From the NCBI GenBank assembly GCA_002423025.1, contig DIUN01000009.1:1-62940 (forward strand): a stretch of 62,940 bases of DNA. The letters are read 5' to 3'. Every line of letters starts with the position of its first letter. The first letter of the stretch is position 1. Below are positions 35,127 through 43,985 of this stretch, piece after piece. The notes beneath the pieces are model-generated. The model worked only from the letters and a program-made list of their open reading frames with translations, made no database searches and was not told the DNA's origin. The translations under genes and the position numbers were made by a program. Source of the DNA: Sphingomonadales bacterium UBA6157 (GTDB lineage Bacteria; Pseudomonadota; Alphaproteobacteria; Sphingomonadales; Sphingomonadaceae).

Positions 35127-35151
35127 GGCACAGGCTCATGCAGCCTGTGCC
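35127..35151 (-). other. Stem-loop at the bchZ-pufB junction
   Basis: GGCACAGGCT pairs perfectly with AGCCTGTGCC around CATGC (10-bp stem) across the last codons and stop of bchZ. Without a T-run it may be an attenuating or mRNA-processing hairpin between the bch and puf parts. No TGT-N12-ACA site is seen in the 135-bp gap beyond it. Confidence 0.5.
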
Positions 35152-36587
35152 TCGAAGAGACGCGCAGCGGCAGCAAGCCGCTCGCGGGTAACCTGTTTTT
35201 CGCCGGCATCGCGCGCGGCGCGCTCGGCAGCATCGCGCAGTCGCTTGGCGGCAGAAATGCGCACCAGCACCGGCTGCTTGTCGACCATGGCATCAAGCTC
35301 GGACCGGGCATCATCCTCCCAGCCGACCTGCTCGAGCAGACGCGCAGGCGTGGCTTCAGCACGGTCCATCTGGCCCGCGAGCGGCAGGATGAAGAACAGC
35401 GCATCAAACAGCGCGTTGCAGACTTCCTGGACGAGATAGGTGGCGCCGGAATAACCCATGAAAGGCGTGCCGGTGTGGCGGCGGATGGCGGCACCGGGGA
35501 AGCTGGCCGGCACATAAATCGCGCGGCTGCCGGCTTCAGCCATATACATCCGCTCGTTGTAGCTGCCGAACATGATCAACGGCGGGTTGGTCTTGATCGC
35601 CTCCTGCACGGCGGCATTGTCCGGCTTGATGCCGGCAGTACGCTTGAAGCTGAAGGTGCAGGGCAGGCCCATGTCATCTTCCAGGAACGAGCGCAGGCCG
35701 CGCTCGTAGGTCTCGGTGGCCACCACGGCGAAGCTGGCCGTGCCGAAGAAGTCCTGGGTCACGGAGCGCCACAGGTCCCACAGCGGCTTGATGGTGGTGT
35801 GCTTTTCCTTCTCGATGAACGGCTCGGCATCAAGGCCGGTGAGTTCAGCGAGCTTGCGCAGAAACAGCGTGGTCGAGTTGAGGCCGATGGGGGCCTGAAG
35901 ATAGGGCCGCTCGAGTGTTTCGCAGAGGCCGCGGCCCCATTCGCGATACATGCAGACGTTGACTTCGGCATCGGCAAGCTTGCGGATATCGGCCAGATGG
36001 CTGCCGAGCGGGAAGACGACATTCACCTCGGCGCCGATGCCCTCGATGAGGCGACGGATCTCGGCGAGGTCCGATGGCATGTTGAAGGTGCCGTACATCG
36101 GCCCGATGATGTTGACCTTGGGCTTGGCACCCTCCTTGCGGGGGCGGAGCGCGGGCACCTTCTTGGGGCCGAACTGCGTCCAAAGCCAGGTGAGGGCGCG
36201 GTCTCCGGCTTGCCATTGGTCTTCATCGATGGTGCGGGGCAGGAAGCGCTGGACGTTGGTGCCCTCGGGCGTCACGCCGCCGCCGATCATCTCGGCGATC
36301 GAGCCTGTCACCACCACGGCGGGCAACGACGGATCAAGCGTCTTCCAGGCGCGCTTCATCGCGCCTTCCGTGCCATCGCGGCCAAGCTCCTGCTCGGAAA
36401 GGCCGGTTACGACGATGGGCAGCTCATGTGGCGGCAGGCCATCGGTATAATGCAGCACCGAGGTGACCGGCAGGTTCTCGCAGCCGACAGGGCCATCGAT
36501 GATGACTTGCAGACCCTTGATAGCGGTAAAAGCGTAGACCGCGCCCCAATAGCCGCCGGCCCGGTCATGATCGAGGATCAGCGTCAT
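35136..36587 (-). CDS. bchZ: Chlorophyllide a reductase subunit Z
   Basis: Catalytic half of the nitrogenase-like enzyme reducing ring B of chlorophyllide a. 483 residues; MTLILDHDRAGGYWGAVYAF, the cluster cysteine in GPVGCENLPVTS, GLSEQELGRDGTEGAMKRAW and TPFMGYSGATYLVQEVCNALF are typical. Overlaps bchY by 4 bp (ATGA). Confidence 0.97.
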   Translation of the reverse strand: MTLILDHDRAGGYWGAVYAFTAIKGLQVIIDGPVGCENLPVTSVLHYTDGLPPHELPIVVTGLSEQELGRDGTEGAMKRAWKTLDPSLPAVVVTGSIAEMIGGGVTPEGTNVQRFLPRTIDEDQWQAGDRALTWLWTQFGPKKVPALRPRKEGAKPKVNIIGPMYGTFNMPSDLAEIRRLIEGIGAEVNVVFPLGSHLADIRKLADAEVNVCMYREWGRGLCETLERPYLQAPIGLNSTTLFLRKLAELTGLDAEPFIEKEKHTTIKPLWDLWRSVTQDFFGTASFAVVATETYERGLRSFLEDDMGLPCTFSFKRTAGIKPDNAAVQEAIKTNPPLIMFGSYNERMYMAEAGSRAIYVPASFPGAAIRRHTGTPFMGYSGATYLVQEVCNALFDALFFILPLAGQMDRAEATPARLLEQVGWEDDARSELDAMVDKQPVLVRISAAKRLRDAAERAARDAGEKQVTRERLAAAARLFEAQAA

Positions 36588-38116
36588 GAGCCGATCGCCT
36601 CCTCGGACTTGGCGGCGGCGATCATCTTGGCGGCGTATTTTTTCTTGAACTCGGGGCGGTCGCTGGGCGTGTCTTCCCAGATGCCGGCGGCGTAACCCTC
36701 GCCGACGCCCTGGAAAAAGTCCTTCATCGTGTCGAAGCGCGCCTTGTTGCCGAGCGCGGCGTTGATGACCTGCGCGAGGCTGCCAGCGCCGGCAGGCCCC
36801 ATGAGCGGACGCGCCGAGATAAGATTGGTGAAGTACAGCCCTGGAATGGCGTGGCTCTTGGCGTGCTGCACAACCGGCGTGGTGCCGATCGAAAGGTCCG
36901 GCCGGAATTCCTCCACAGCCTGGATGTCCTGCTCAAGGCTGGCGCGATACTGGATGCGGGTTCCCTTGGCCTCCAGCCACTCCCGATCAGGATCGGACCA
37001 GCGGGTGCGGGGCGCGGCGGTGCCGACATACGGGACGTCCGCACCGCTCTCGATAAGCAGGCGGGCGACCAGCAGCTCCGAGCCTTCATAACCGGAAACC
37101 GTGATGCGGCCCTTGATCGGCTTGGCAGCCAGCGCCGCCGTTATGGCGGGGAGGAACTTGTTCTGGGCGGCGGCGATTTTGTCTGCCGAGATGCCGCAGG
37201 CCTCGCCAATGGCGGCGAGCCAGGCGGCAGTGCCATCACGGCCCACCGGGGCCGAACCGACGACCTTGCGGCCGGCGGCCTCGAACTCACGGACCGAGGC
37301 GGTGTAGAACGGGTGAATGGCGGCGACAGCAGCGCAATCCAGCGCGGAATAGAGCTCACGCCACTCGCGGGTGGGCACAACCGGCCCGGCAGCGAGGCCC
37401 ATGGGCTCCAGCATCATCGAGATGCCGACAGGATCAGCAGGGAACATCTCGCCCAGCAGCGTGATTGTCGGCTTGTCAGGGCGCTCGGCTGGCGCCGTTA
37501 CCGGACCGGCCATGGCTTCCTTGCGGGCATAGGCGAGCATGGCGCCGGCCAGCACATCCTTGGCCTCGGCATGGGTTGGCACGCCGAAGCCCGGCACATC
37601 GATGCCGATGACACGGACACCATTGATGACGTCAGGCAACAGTTGCAGCGGCACGCCCGATGCTGTCGGCACGCAGAGGTTGGTGACGACGATGGTATCG
37701 TATAGCGCCGGATCCGCCAGCTCGTGTACGGCGTCGCGGATATCCTCGAACAACTTGCCGGTGACGAGTGATTCAGAGTTGAACGGTACGTAACCGACGG
37801 TGCGACGGGCGCCGTAGAAATGCGAGGTAAAGGTCAGGCCATAGACGCAGCAGGCCGAGCCGGAGAGCACGGTCGCGGTGCGGCGCATGCGCAGGCCGAC
37901 ACGCAGCGAACCGAATGCAGGGCACATGGACTGCGGCTGGTCGTGCGGGCCCTTGGGATAGTCCGCAGCATAACGATCGAGCACTTCGGACTTGCCGGCC
38001 TTGGCCGCAGCATCACGCATGGTCTCGGCACCAGCATGGCACCCGGCACCTTCCGGCACAGGCGCAGCATCGGCAAGCGGCACCGACCTGGTTTCAAGAT
38101 CGAGCGGCTCAGACAT
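36584..38116 (-). CDS. bchY: Chlorophyllide a reductase subunit Y
   Basis: Partner of BchZ in the NB-protein component. 510 residues from ATG 38116, 8 bp inside bchX; a TTG at 38128 would add four. Cluster-ligand cysteines in QSMCPAFGSLRV, SGSACCVYGLTFTSHF and VVTNLCVPTASGVP. Ends with KFKKKYAAKMIAAAKSEEA-like basic helix. Confidence 0.97.
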   Translation of the reverse strand: MSEPLDLETRSVPLADAAPVPEGAGCHAGAETMRDAAAKAGKSEVLDRYAADYPKGPHDQPQSMCPAFGSLRVGLRMRRTATVLSGSACCVYGLTFTSHFYGARRTVGYVPFNSESLVTGKLFEDIRDAVHELADPALYDTIVVTNLCVPTASGVPLQLLPDVINGVRVIGIDVPGFGVPTHAEAKDVLAGAMLAYARKEAMAGPVTAPAERPDKPTITLLGEMFPADPVGISMMLEPMGLAAGPVVPTREWRELYSALDCAAVAAIHPFYTASVREFEAAGRKVVGSAPVGRDGTAAWLAAIGEACGISADKIAAAQNKFLPAITAALAAKPIKGRITVSGYEGSELLVARLLIESGADVPYVGTAAPRTRWSDPDREWLEAKGTRIQYRASLEQDIQAVEEFRPDLSIGTTPVVQHAKSHAIPGLYFTNLISARPLMGPAGAGSLAQVINAALGNKARFDTMKDFFQGVGEGYAAGIWEDTPSDRPEFKKKYAAKMIAAAKSEEAIGS

Positions 38117-39104
38117 TGTCGTAGACAACCTCCAGCGAAGGCTTGGTCTCGAACACGCCGCCGCGCATGTCGGCCTGGGTAGCCGGCCTCAGCGTGAAGT
38201 TGCCGCCGGTGTCTTCCGGCTTGAAAAGGCCGAGCAGGCCGTCCTGATCGAGTGGCTTGGGACGAACCGGCGGAGCGGTCGCAACATTCTCGGCCAGGCT
38301 CTCGAACAGCGGACCCCACTGGCTCTCGGAGGTACCGATGATCTGGTAATTCGCCGATTTCTTGCGAATGTCCTCATGCGCCGGGATCGAGACGAGAATG
38401 GGAATGCCAACCGCGTCGGCAAAGGCCTGCGCTTCGCCCGAACCATCGTCCTTGTTGATCAGGATGCCGGCGACGCCGACGTTGCCACCCATCTTGCGGA
38501 AATATTCGACAGCCTTGCAGACATTGTTGGCGACATAGAGCGACTGCAGATCGTTCGAGGCAACGACGATAACCTTCTGGCACATGTCCCGGGCAATCGG
38601 CAGGCCAAAGCCACCACACACCACGTCACCGAGGAAATCGAGCAGGACGTAATCAAAGCCCCAATCGTGGAAACCGAGCTTCTCGAGAGTCTCGAAGCCA
38701 TGGATGATGCCACGGCCGCCGCAACCACGGCCAACCTCAGGGCCGCCAAGCTCCATGGCGAACACGCCATCGCGCTGGAAGCAGACGTCCTCAACGCTGA
38801 TTTCCTCGCCGGCGAGCTTCTTGCGCGCCGAAGTCTCGATGATCGTTGGCGTCGCCTTGCCGCCGAAAAGCAGGCTGGTGGTATCGGACTTGGGATCGCA
38901 GCCGATGAGCAGCACCCGCTTGCCCTGCTGGGCCATCATGTAGCTGAGGTTCGCCAGAGCAAAGGACTTGCCGCTGCCACCCTTGCCATAAATGGCGATG
39001 ATCTGCGTTTCCTTGGTGACTTCGCCAGTATGAACCGGGTCCGGCTCGATAGCGGCCTCCTCCCTGAGGGCGAGCACCTCGTCCAGAAGGGCATTTACAC
39101 TCAT
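38109..39104 (-). CDS. bchX: Chlorophyllide a reductase iron protein subunit X
   Basis: NifH-like ATPase feeding electrons to BchYZ. 331 residues. P-loop IAIYGKGGSGKSFALANLS, switch I IGCDPKSDTTS, and the two [4Fe-4S] cysteines in GRGCGGRGI and DVVCGGFGLP. Overlaps bchC by 4 bp and bchY by 8 bp. Confidence 0.98.
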   Translation of the reverse strand: MSVNALLDEVLALREEAAIEPDPVHTGEVTKETQIIAIYGKGGSGKSFALANLSYMMAQQGKRVLLIGCDPKSDTTSLLFGGKATPTIIETSARKKLAGEEISVEDVCFQRDGVFAMELGGPEVGRGCGGRGIIHGFETLEKLGFHDWGFDYVLLDFLGDVVCGGFGLPIARDMCQKVIVVASNDLQSLYVANNVCKAVEYFRKMGGNVGVAGILINKDDGSGEAQAFADAVGIPILVSIPAHEDIRKKSANYQIIGTSESQWGPLFESLAENVATAPPVRPKPLDQDGLLGLFKPEDTGGNFTLRPATQADMRGGVFETKPSLEVVYDNV

Positions 39105-40033
39105 GCGATGTCTCTCCAGTCAAAAACCATCTTGAGGCAGGCAGGATCGGAAAAGGCTTGCGCATAGGCCGTGGGGGCCTCGGCAGCAGGAACACGGTTG
39201 GTCACGAGGCCATCGAGCGACAGCCGGCCGCTCTCGACCATGGCGATGACAGCCGCGAGGTCTTCGGGCAGGAATTCGGTGGCGATGCGGAACCGCGCCT
39301 CGCGGCGGAACGCCGGGGCGAAATGAAAGCTCAAGGGGTCGCTGTAGAAGCCGGCGAGCACGATTTCGCCACCATGACCCATCCGCGCGATGGCCGTGTC
39401 GAGGATCGAGGAATCGCCGCTGGCGTCATAGATGCTGCGATAGTCGCGGCGCTCATCCTGCTCCGGCGCTGTCACCGTATAGCCCTCAGCGCCGTCCATC
39501 CGCTGCGGATTGATCTCCCAGACCGTGGGGAAGCGGCCAGCGGCGACAGCCATGCGAGCGAGCAGACGCCCCAGAACACCATGGCCGACGATCAGATCCG
39601 GCAAATCCCCACCGGCAAGCGCATGGCGGGCCGTGGCAGCAAGCGAAAGCAGCACGGCATTTTCGCCCATGCCGTCTGGAATACCGAGAACACGCGATGA
39701 CCCGGTGACCAACGTCTGCGCCGAGCCGCCGAACAGCCCGCGAGCGCCGATAAACTTGGAAGAACCAGGAACGAAAACCTGCTGACCGATACGATTGCGA
39801 CCTGCTGGGCCGGCATCGACAACGCGGCCGACAGCCTCATATCCCGGCACTAGCGGATACCCCATGCCGGGAAATGCCGGCATCGATCCGTTGAACATGA
39901 GCTTTTCGGTACCCATGGAAATGCCACTGAAATCAACGGCAACAACGAGATCGTCGCCCTCTGGAGGCGTCATGCCGAGACGGCGGAGCGCAACTTGCCC
40001 CGGAGCCTCCACAACCACCGCCAGTGTTTCCAT
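39101..40033 (-). CDS. bchC: Bacteriochlorophyllide a dehydrogenase
   Basis: Oxidises the 3-hydroxyethyl group to acetyl in bacteriochlorophyllide a synthesis. 310 residues, MDR-type fold: METLAVVVEAPGQVALRRLG start, PAFPGMGYPLVPGYEAVGRV, VFVPGSSKF and GHGVLGRLLARMAVA (cofactor side). Zinc-alcohol-dehydrogenase relatives have more cysteines; BchC lacks them normally. 162 bp separates it from crtF, with likely promoter elements. Confidence 0.96.
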   Translation of the reverse strand: METLAVVVEAPGQVALRRLGMTPPEGDDLVVAVDFSGISMGTEKLMFNGSMPAFPGMGYPLVPGYEAVGRVVDAGPAGRNRIGQQVFVPGSSKFIGARGLFGGSAQTLVTGSSRVLGIPDGMGENAVLLSLAATARHALAGGDLPDLIVGHGVLGRLLARMAVAAGRFPTVWEINPQRMDGAEGYTVTAPEQDERRDYRSIYDASGDSSILDTAIARMGHGGEIVLAGFYSDPLSFHFAPAFRREARFRIATEFLPEDLAAVIAMVESGRLSLDGLVTNRVPAAEAPTAYAQAFSDPACLKMVFDWRDIA

Positions 40034-40106
40034 TGTCGCTCCCCGGGGAAAGTGACTTGGTGGCCACCCTCCTTCTCATTTGCCATGTTATCGCAACAGA
40101 AGCCGA

Positions 40107-40150
40107 TGTAAAGCTGGCTTGACGCTTTTTGGCGTCAAAATATTCTGACA
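40107..40150. promoter_or_regulatory. Probable bchC control region with degenerate PpsR sites and an inverted repeat
   Basis: TGT-N12-ACG at 40107-40124 and CGT-N12-ACA at 40133-40150 each miss the PpsR/CrtJ consensus TGT-N12-ACA by one base. They flank the perfect repeat TTGACGC-TTTTTG-GCGTCAA (40119-40138). Further TTGACG/CGTCA half-sites follow at 40159-40176. A second promoter inside the superoperon is inferred. Confidence 0.5.
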
Positions 40151-40195
40151 CTTTTTGAACGTCAGGGGTTGACGGCGCGGGCTTTCTCAGGGGCT

Positions 40196-41371
40196 TCAGG
40201 CGCTCGCAACCAACAAACGCGCTACCATGGGCAGCGCCGTGCGGACCTCTCGCACCTGGCGGAAGCCAGCGGCGGCGAGCATGGCGCGATAGGCCTCCGC
40301 CGTGCGCGGGCGGCCAGAGCCCATGGCCCAGAGATAGAGCCCGAAATAGGCGTCTCCCATCGCTTCGGCGCCGCTGGTGCCAGCCATCGGCTCAGCAATC
40401 AGCAGCTTTCCGCCGGGGGGCAGCGATGCCCGCGCCTTCGCGAGCAGCGCCTGCACCACGCCATCGTCATGATCGTGGAGGATGCGCACCAGGCTGATGA
40501 GATCGACCGGCCTGCCACCGGGGCCGGCCGGCAGCGGATCATCGCGGAAGCTGCCGCCATGCACCGCGACCTGCCCCAGGCCGCGCGCCGCCAGCACGCC
40601 ACGCGCGGCAGCAGCAACCGGCGGTAGATCAAAGAGCGCAAGGCCGAGGTGCGGGTGCCGGGCAGCAACTTCGGCGAGAAAAGCCCCGTGGCCGCCACCA
40701 ATATCGAGCAATTGCGTGTGCTTGCGGAAATCAAAGGCATCGAGCACCTGCTCGGCGACCATCGGCTGCGAGGCGGCCATCAGGCTGGAATAGGCCTGAG
40801 TGCCCGGGTCTGCCGCGCTCGCCGGCTCGCCGCGGCCGGCGGCTTCGGCGTAGCTCCAGAATTGCGCCAGCGCCCCGCCGCCACGACCGGTGCGGAGCAT
40901 CGCCACAGGATCGGCGAGGTCTGCATAGAAGAGCTTGTGATGCTCGATCATGGCCAGCGCACCCTTGTTGTTGGCGAGCGCGGCACCGCGTTGGCCGAGG
41001 GTGTAGCGGTCACCCGGCAGGGCTTCGACAAGATCGATCGCGGCAGCGGCGGCGAGCAGCCTCTGCATGGCGGCAAGCTCCAGACCCGAATCGGCGGCGA
41101 GTTCGGCTGTGCTGGCCGGAGCACGGGCGAGGCGGGCGATGATGCCGAGATCCACGGCGGCCGTGAGCGTCTTGGTGTAAACAAAGCCGGTGATGACGCC
41201 GAACATGCTGGCGGCGTGGCGGCGGGCAGTGCCGCGCAGCAGCGGCAGCCGCATGGACCAGCGCTGGAAGGACGGGCTGGCCAGCCAGCTGTTGCGCCAC
41301 AGCAGCCAGCGCTCCCGCAGGCCCGGCTGGGAGGGGCCGCTCGGGCGGGGTGGGCTGTCGGCAAGGCTCAT
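40196..41371 (-). CDS. crtF: Demethylspheroidene/hydroxyneurosporene O-methyltransferase
   Basis: Methylates the 1-hydroxy group of acyclic carotenoids with SAM. About 391 residues from ATG 41371; no strong ribosome site is visible there. N-terminal dimerisation part (RLPLLRGTARRHAASMFGVI, FVYTKTLTAAVDLGI), SAM motif LLDIGGGHGAFLAEVA, GGSFRDDPLPAG and LVRILHDHDD. Head of the leftward superoperon. Confidence 0.94.
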   Translation of the reverse strand: MSLADSPPRPSGPSQPGLRERWLLWRNSWLASPSFQRWSMRLPLLRGTARRHAASMFGVITGFVYTKTLTAAVDLGIIARLARAPASTAELAADSGLELAAMQRLLAAAAAIDLVEALPGDRYTLGQRGAALANNKGALAMIEHHKLFYADLADPVAMLRTGRGGGALAQFWSYAEAAGRGEPASAADPGTQAYSSLMAASQPMVAEQVLDAFDFRKHTQLLDIGGGHGAFLAEVAARHPHLGLALFDLPPVAAAARGVLAARGLGQVAVHGGSFRDDPLPAGPGGRPVDLISLVRILHDHDDGVVQALLAKARASLPPGGKLLIAEPMAGTSGAEAMGDAYFGLYLWAMGSGRPRTAEAYRAMLAAAGFRQVREVRTALPMVARLLVASA

Positions 41372-41373
41372 AG

Positions 41374-41391
41374 TGTCATGGACTCTGGACA
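41374..41391. promoter_or_regulatory. PpsR/CrtJ site 1 (TGT-N12-ACA)
   Basis: Exact consensus TGT-CATGGACTCTGG-ACA just outside the crtF start codon in the crtF/crtD divergent promoter. PpsR represses photosynthesis genes in light and oxygen by binding pairs of such sites. Function inferred from sequence and position. Confidence 0.7.
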
Positions 41392-41399
41392 GTCGGCCC

Positions 41400-41417
41400 T
41401 GTGCGGTCAATCATACA
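41400..41417. promoter_or_regulatory. PpsR/CrtJ site 2 (TGT-N12-ACA)
   Basis: Second exact match, TGT-GCGGTCAATCAT-ACA, 26 bp centre to centre from the first and 30 bp before crtD. Two sites at this distance fit cooperative binding of the repressor. A TTGACC (minus strand) inside the pair could be the -35 of crtF. Confidence 0.7.
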
Positions 41418-41446
41418 CTGGATTTAGAGCAGGGGAGCGAGCGGAT

Positions 41447-43006
41447 TTGGCGCGAGAGCAGCCAGTGGTGATCATCGGGGCAGGCATCGGTGGGCTGTGC
41501 GCGGCGGCGCTGCTGGCCGGGGCCGGTGTGCCGGTGCTGGTGCTGGAGAAGCTCGGCGCGCCCGGAGGCAAGCTGCGCACTGTTTCGGCTGGCGGAGTCG
41601 CTGTCGACGCCGGGCCGACAGTTTTTACGGCGCGCTGGATCTTCGAGGCGCTGTTCGAATCGCTCGGCGAGCGACTGGAGGAGCATGTGACGCTGGTGGC
41701 CAGCGACAGGCTGGCTCGCCACGCCTGGACGGACGGCTCGAATCTCGACCTCTGGAGTGACCCGGCGCGCAGCCGTGATGCCATTGGCGCGTTTGCCGGG
41801 CCTGCCGAAGCGCAGGGGTTCGATGGCTTTCGCGCCGAGGCGGCCCGCATCTGGAACGCCCTTGAGCATCGCTACATGGAAGCCCCGGTGACGTCACCAA
41901 TTGGCCTTGCCATGCGCTTCGGGCTGGGTGGCATCGGTGAGATGCTTGCCATCAACCCCTTTGAAACGCTGTGGAAAGCCCTGGGCAAGCACTTCAAGGA
42001 CCCGCGCCTGCACCAGCTTTACGGCCGATACGCCACCTATTGCGGCGCCTCGCCCTATGAGGCCACCGCCACGCTGATGCTCATCGCGCATCTCGAAGCC
42101 CGCGGCGTCTGGCTTGTCGAGGGCGGCATGCACAAGGTCGCCGAGGCCATCGCCGGGCTGGCCGAGCGGCGCGGCGCGGAGTTCCGCTATGGTGCCGATG
42201 TCCGCGAGATCAGTGTCGTCAAGGGCCGGGCAGCCGGCGTCGTGCTGGCCAGCGGCGAGCGCATTCCGGCGGGCGACGTGCTGGCCAATTGCGATGCCAG
42301 TGCCATTGCCGGCGGGCGATTCGGTGCCGCCGTGCGCGGGGCGGTGCGCGGCACGGCGCCAGCGGATCGCTCGCTCTCGGCCTTCACCATGATGATGACG
42401 GCGGAGCCGGAGGGCTTCGAGATGGACCGGCATAACGTGTTCTTTTCGAACGATTATGCCCGGGAGTTCCGCGAGATTTTCAAGGAGCGGCGGCTGCCGT
42501 CGGCGCCCAGCGTCTATATTTGCGCGCAGGACCGGGGGGCCGGCTGCCCGCCACCCACCGGCCCGGAGCGGTTCCAATTGATCATAAATGCGCCGGCCAC
42601 GGGTGACGGGCGCGCACCAACGGATGGGGAGATGGAAGCATGTCGGATGGCGACCTTCGCGGGGCTGGAGCAGTGCGGGTTGATCTTGAAACCCAGGGAC
42701 GTGGTGACGGTGGGGCCGGCGATGTTCGAGGGGCTTTTCCCTTCGACGGGTGGGGCCCTTTATGGTCGGGCCTCGCACGGGTGGCGGGCCAGCTTCCGCC
42801 GCCCGGGGAGCCGCACTGGCCTGCCCGGCCTCTGGCTCGCGGGCGGCTCGGCGCATCCGGGAGCGGGCGTGCCGATGGCGGCCTTGTCCGGCCGCTTGGC
42901 GAGCGCTGCGATCCTTACGGCCCGCGGTTCGATGCGGACGTTCCTGCCAATGGCTACCGCTGGTGGTACCTCGACGCCGAGAGTGACGACGGCCGCTTCG
43001 GCCTGA
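41447..43006 (+). CDS. crtD: 1-hydroxycarotenoid 3,4-desaturase
   Basis: FAD-dependent desaturase of acyclic hydroxy-carotenoids. Start TTG 41447, 9 nt after AGGGGAG; 519 residues. FAD loop VVIIGAGIGGLCAAALLAGA, GGKLRTVSAGGVAVDAGPT, GRYATYCGASPYEA, and the C-terminal phytoene-desaturase box GLWLAGGSAHPGAGVPMAALSG (shortened here: GGSAHPGAGVPM). Its 3' end is overlapped by crtC in another frame, a known feature of crtDC pairs. Confidence 0.95.
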   Translation: MAREQPVVIIGAGIGGLCAAALLAGAGVPVLVLEKLGAPGGKLRTVSAGGVAVDAGPTVFTARWIFEALFESLGERLEEHVTLVASDRLARHAWTDGSNLDLWSDPARSRDAIGAFAGPAEAQGFDGFRAEAARIWNALEHRYMEAPVTSPIGLAMRFGLGGIGEMLAINPFETLWKALGKHFKDPRLHQLYGRYATYCGASPYEATATLMLIAHLEARGVWLVEGGMHKVAEAIAGLAERRGAEFRYGADVREISVVKGRAAGVVLASGERIPAGDVLANCDASAIAGGRFGAAVRGAVRGTAPADRSLSAFTMMMTAEPEGFEMDRHNVFFSNDYAREFREIFKERRLPSAPSVYICAQDRGAGCPPPTGPERFQLIINAPATGDGRAPTDGEMEACRMATFAGLEQCGLILKPRDVVTVGPAMFEGLFPSTGGALYGRASHGWRASFRRPGSRTGLPGLWLAGGSAHPGAGVPMAALSGRLASAAILTARGSMRTFLPMATAGGTSTPRVTTAASA

Positions 43007-43839
43007 CGGTCATCGCCTTTATCGGCTCGGTATTTTCCCCCTATTACAAGGCCAGCGGCCGGCACGCGCCCGAGAATCACATCTCGCTCAACGTCGCGCT
43101 TTATGGCCCCGGCTGCCGCCGCTGGACGATGACCGAGCGCGGCAACTCGGCGCTGTGGCGGGACCGCTCGACTCTCAAGATCGGCCCCAGTCAGGTGCAT
43201 TGGGATGGCAATTCCCTGCTCATCGACGTCAATGAGGTCGGTGCGGTCTGGCCATTGAAAACACGGGGGAAAATCCGCCTGACGCCCGAAGTCCTGGGGC
43301 AGCGGCGCTTCCGGCTTGATCCATCGGGCCGGCATGTGTGGGAGCCACTGGCGCCGCGCAGTCGGGTGGATGTGAGCTTCTCCGAGCCGGATATTTCGTG
43401 GAGTGGGCTGGGCTATCTCGATGCCAACCATGGCTCCGAATCGCTGGAGGAGGGCTTTGCCGATTGGCAATGGTCCCGCGCCCATCTCGCCAATGGCGAT
43501 ACGGCCGTGATCTATGAGGGCAAGCTGCGCGATGGTGATGATTTCGGCATGGCGCTGCGGATTGCCAGCGACGGCAACGCCGAGGTGATGGAGATGCCGG
43601 CCCCGGTCGTGCTCGGCCGCACCAACTGGCAGGTCAACCGCCTCACCCGCGCCGACGCCGGGCACGAGGCGCGGCTGCGCGCCACCTGGGAGGACACACC
43701 CTTTTATTCCCGCTCGGCGCTGGCGACCCGGCTGTGGGGCGAGGACGTGGTGGCGGTGCACGAATCGCTGTCACTCGACAGGTTCCGCTCGCCGATCGTG
43801 CAGTGGATGCTGCCGTGGCGGATGCCCCGCAAGCCCTGA
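42781..43839 (+). CDS. crtC: Acyclic carotenoid 1,2-hydratase
   Basis: Adds water to the end double bond of neurosporene/lycopene-type carotenoids. Family sequence starts near ANGYRWWYLDAESDDGRFG and includes FIGSVFSPYYKASGR, HWDGNSLLIDVNE, LGYLDANHGSESLE. There is no ATG, GTG or TTG close to that point; GTG 42781 is the nearest, giving ~352 residues and a 226-bp overlap with crtD. The true start is thus uncertain. Overlap implies translation coupled to crtD. Confidence 0.88.
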   Translation: MAGQLPPPGEPHWPARPLARGRLGASGSGRADGGLVRPLGERCDPYGPRFDADVPANGYRWWYLDAESDDGRFGLTVIAFIGSVFSPYYKASGRHAPENHISLNVALYGPGCRRWTMTERGNSALWRDRSTLKIGPSQVHWDGNSLLIDVNEVGAVWPLKTRGKIRLTPEVLGQRRFRLDPSGRHVWEPLAPRSRVDVSFSEPDISWSGLGYLDANHGSESLEEGFADWQWSRAHLANGDTAVIYEGKLRDGDDFGMALRIASDGNAEVMEMPAPVVLGRTNWQVNRLTRADAGHEARLRATWEDTPFYSRSALATRLWGEDVVAVHESLSLDRFRSPIVQWMLPWRMPRKP

Positions 43840-43876
43840 CCGCCGGGCGATTTCGGGAGATTTCAGGGCATCCTCC

Positions 43877-43920
43877 GGGCAGTGCGCGGGCGCTGCATGG
43901 GCAGTGGCCGGGTGCTGCGC
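43877..43920. repeat. Two imperfect 22-bp tandem repeats
   Basis: Two 22-bp copies, 43877-43898 and 43899-43920, share the core GGGCAGTG and GCTGC, identical at 17 of 22 places; a third partial unit (GGGCGCGGCAC) follows. Located 38 bp after crtC. Confidence 0.5.
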
Positions 43921-43985
43921 GGGCGCGGCACGGGCTGCCCGCGGGACTGTGCCGGAAGGACGAAATGGCACCCCATGCGATCTGG

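Noticed and set aside
35001..35135. PpsR site or promoter just before pufB
   Set aside because: No TGT-N12-ACA and no clear -35/-10 pair found; only a hairpin at the bchZ stop.
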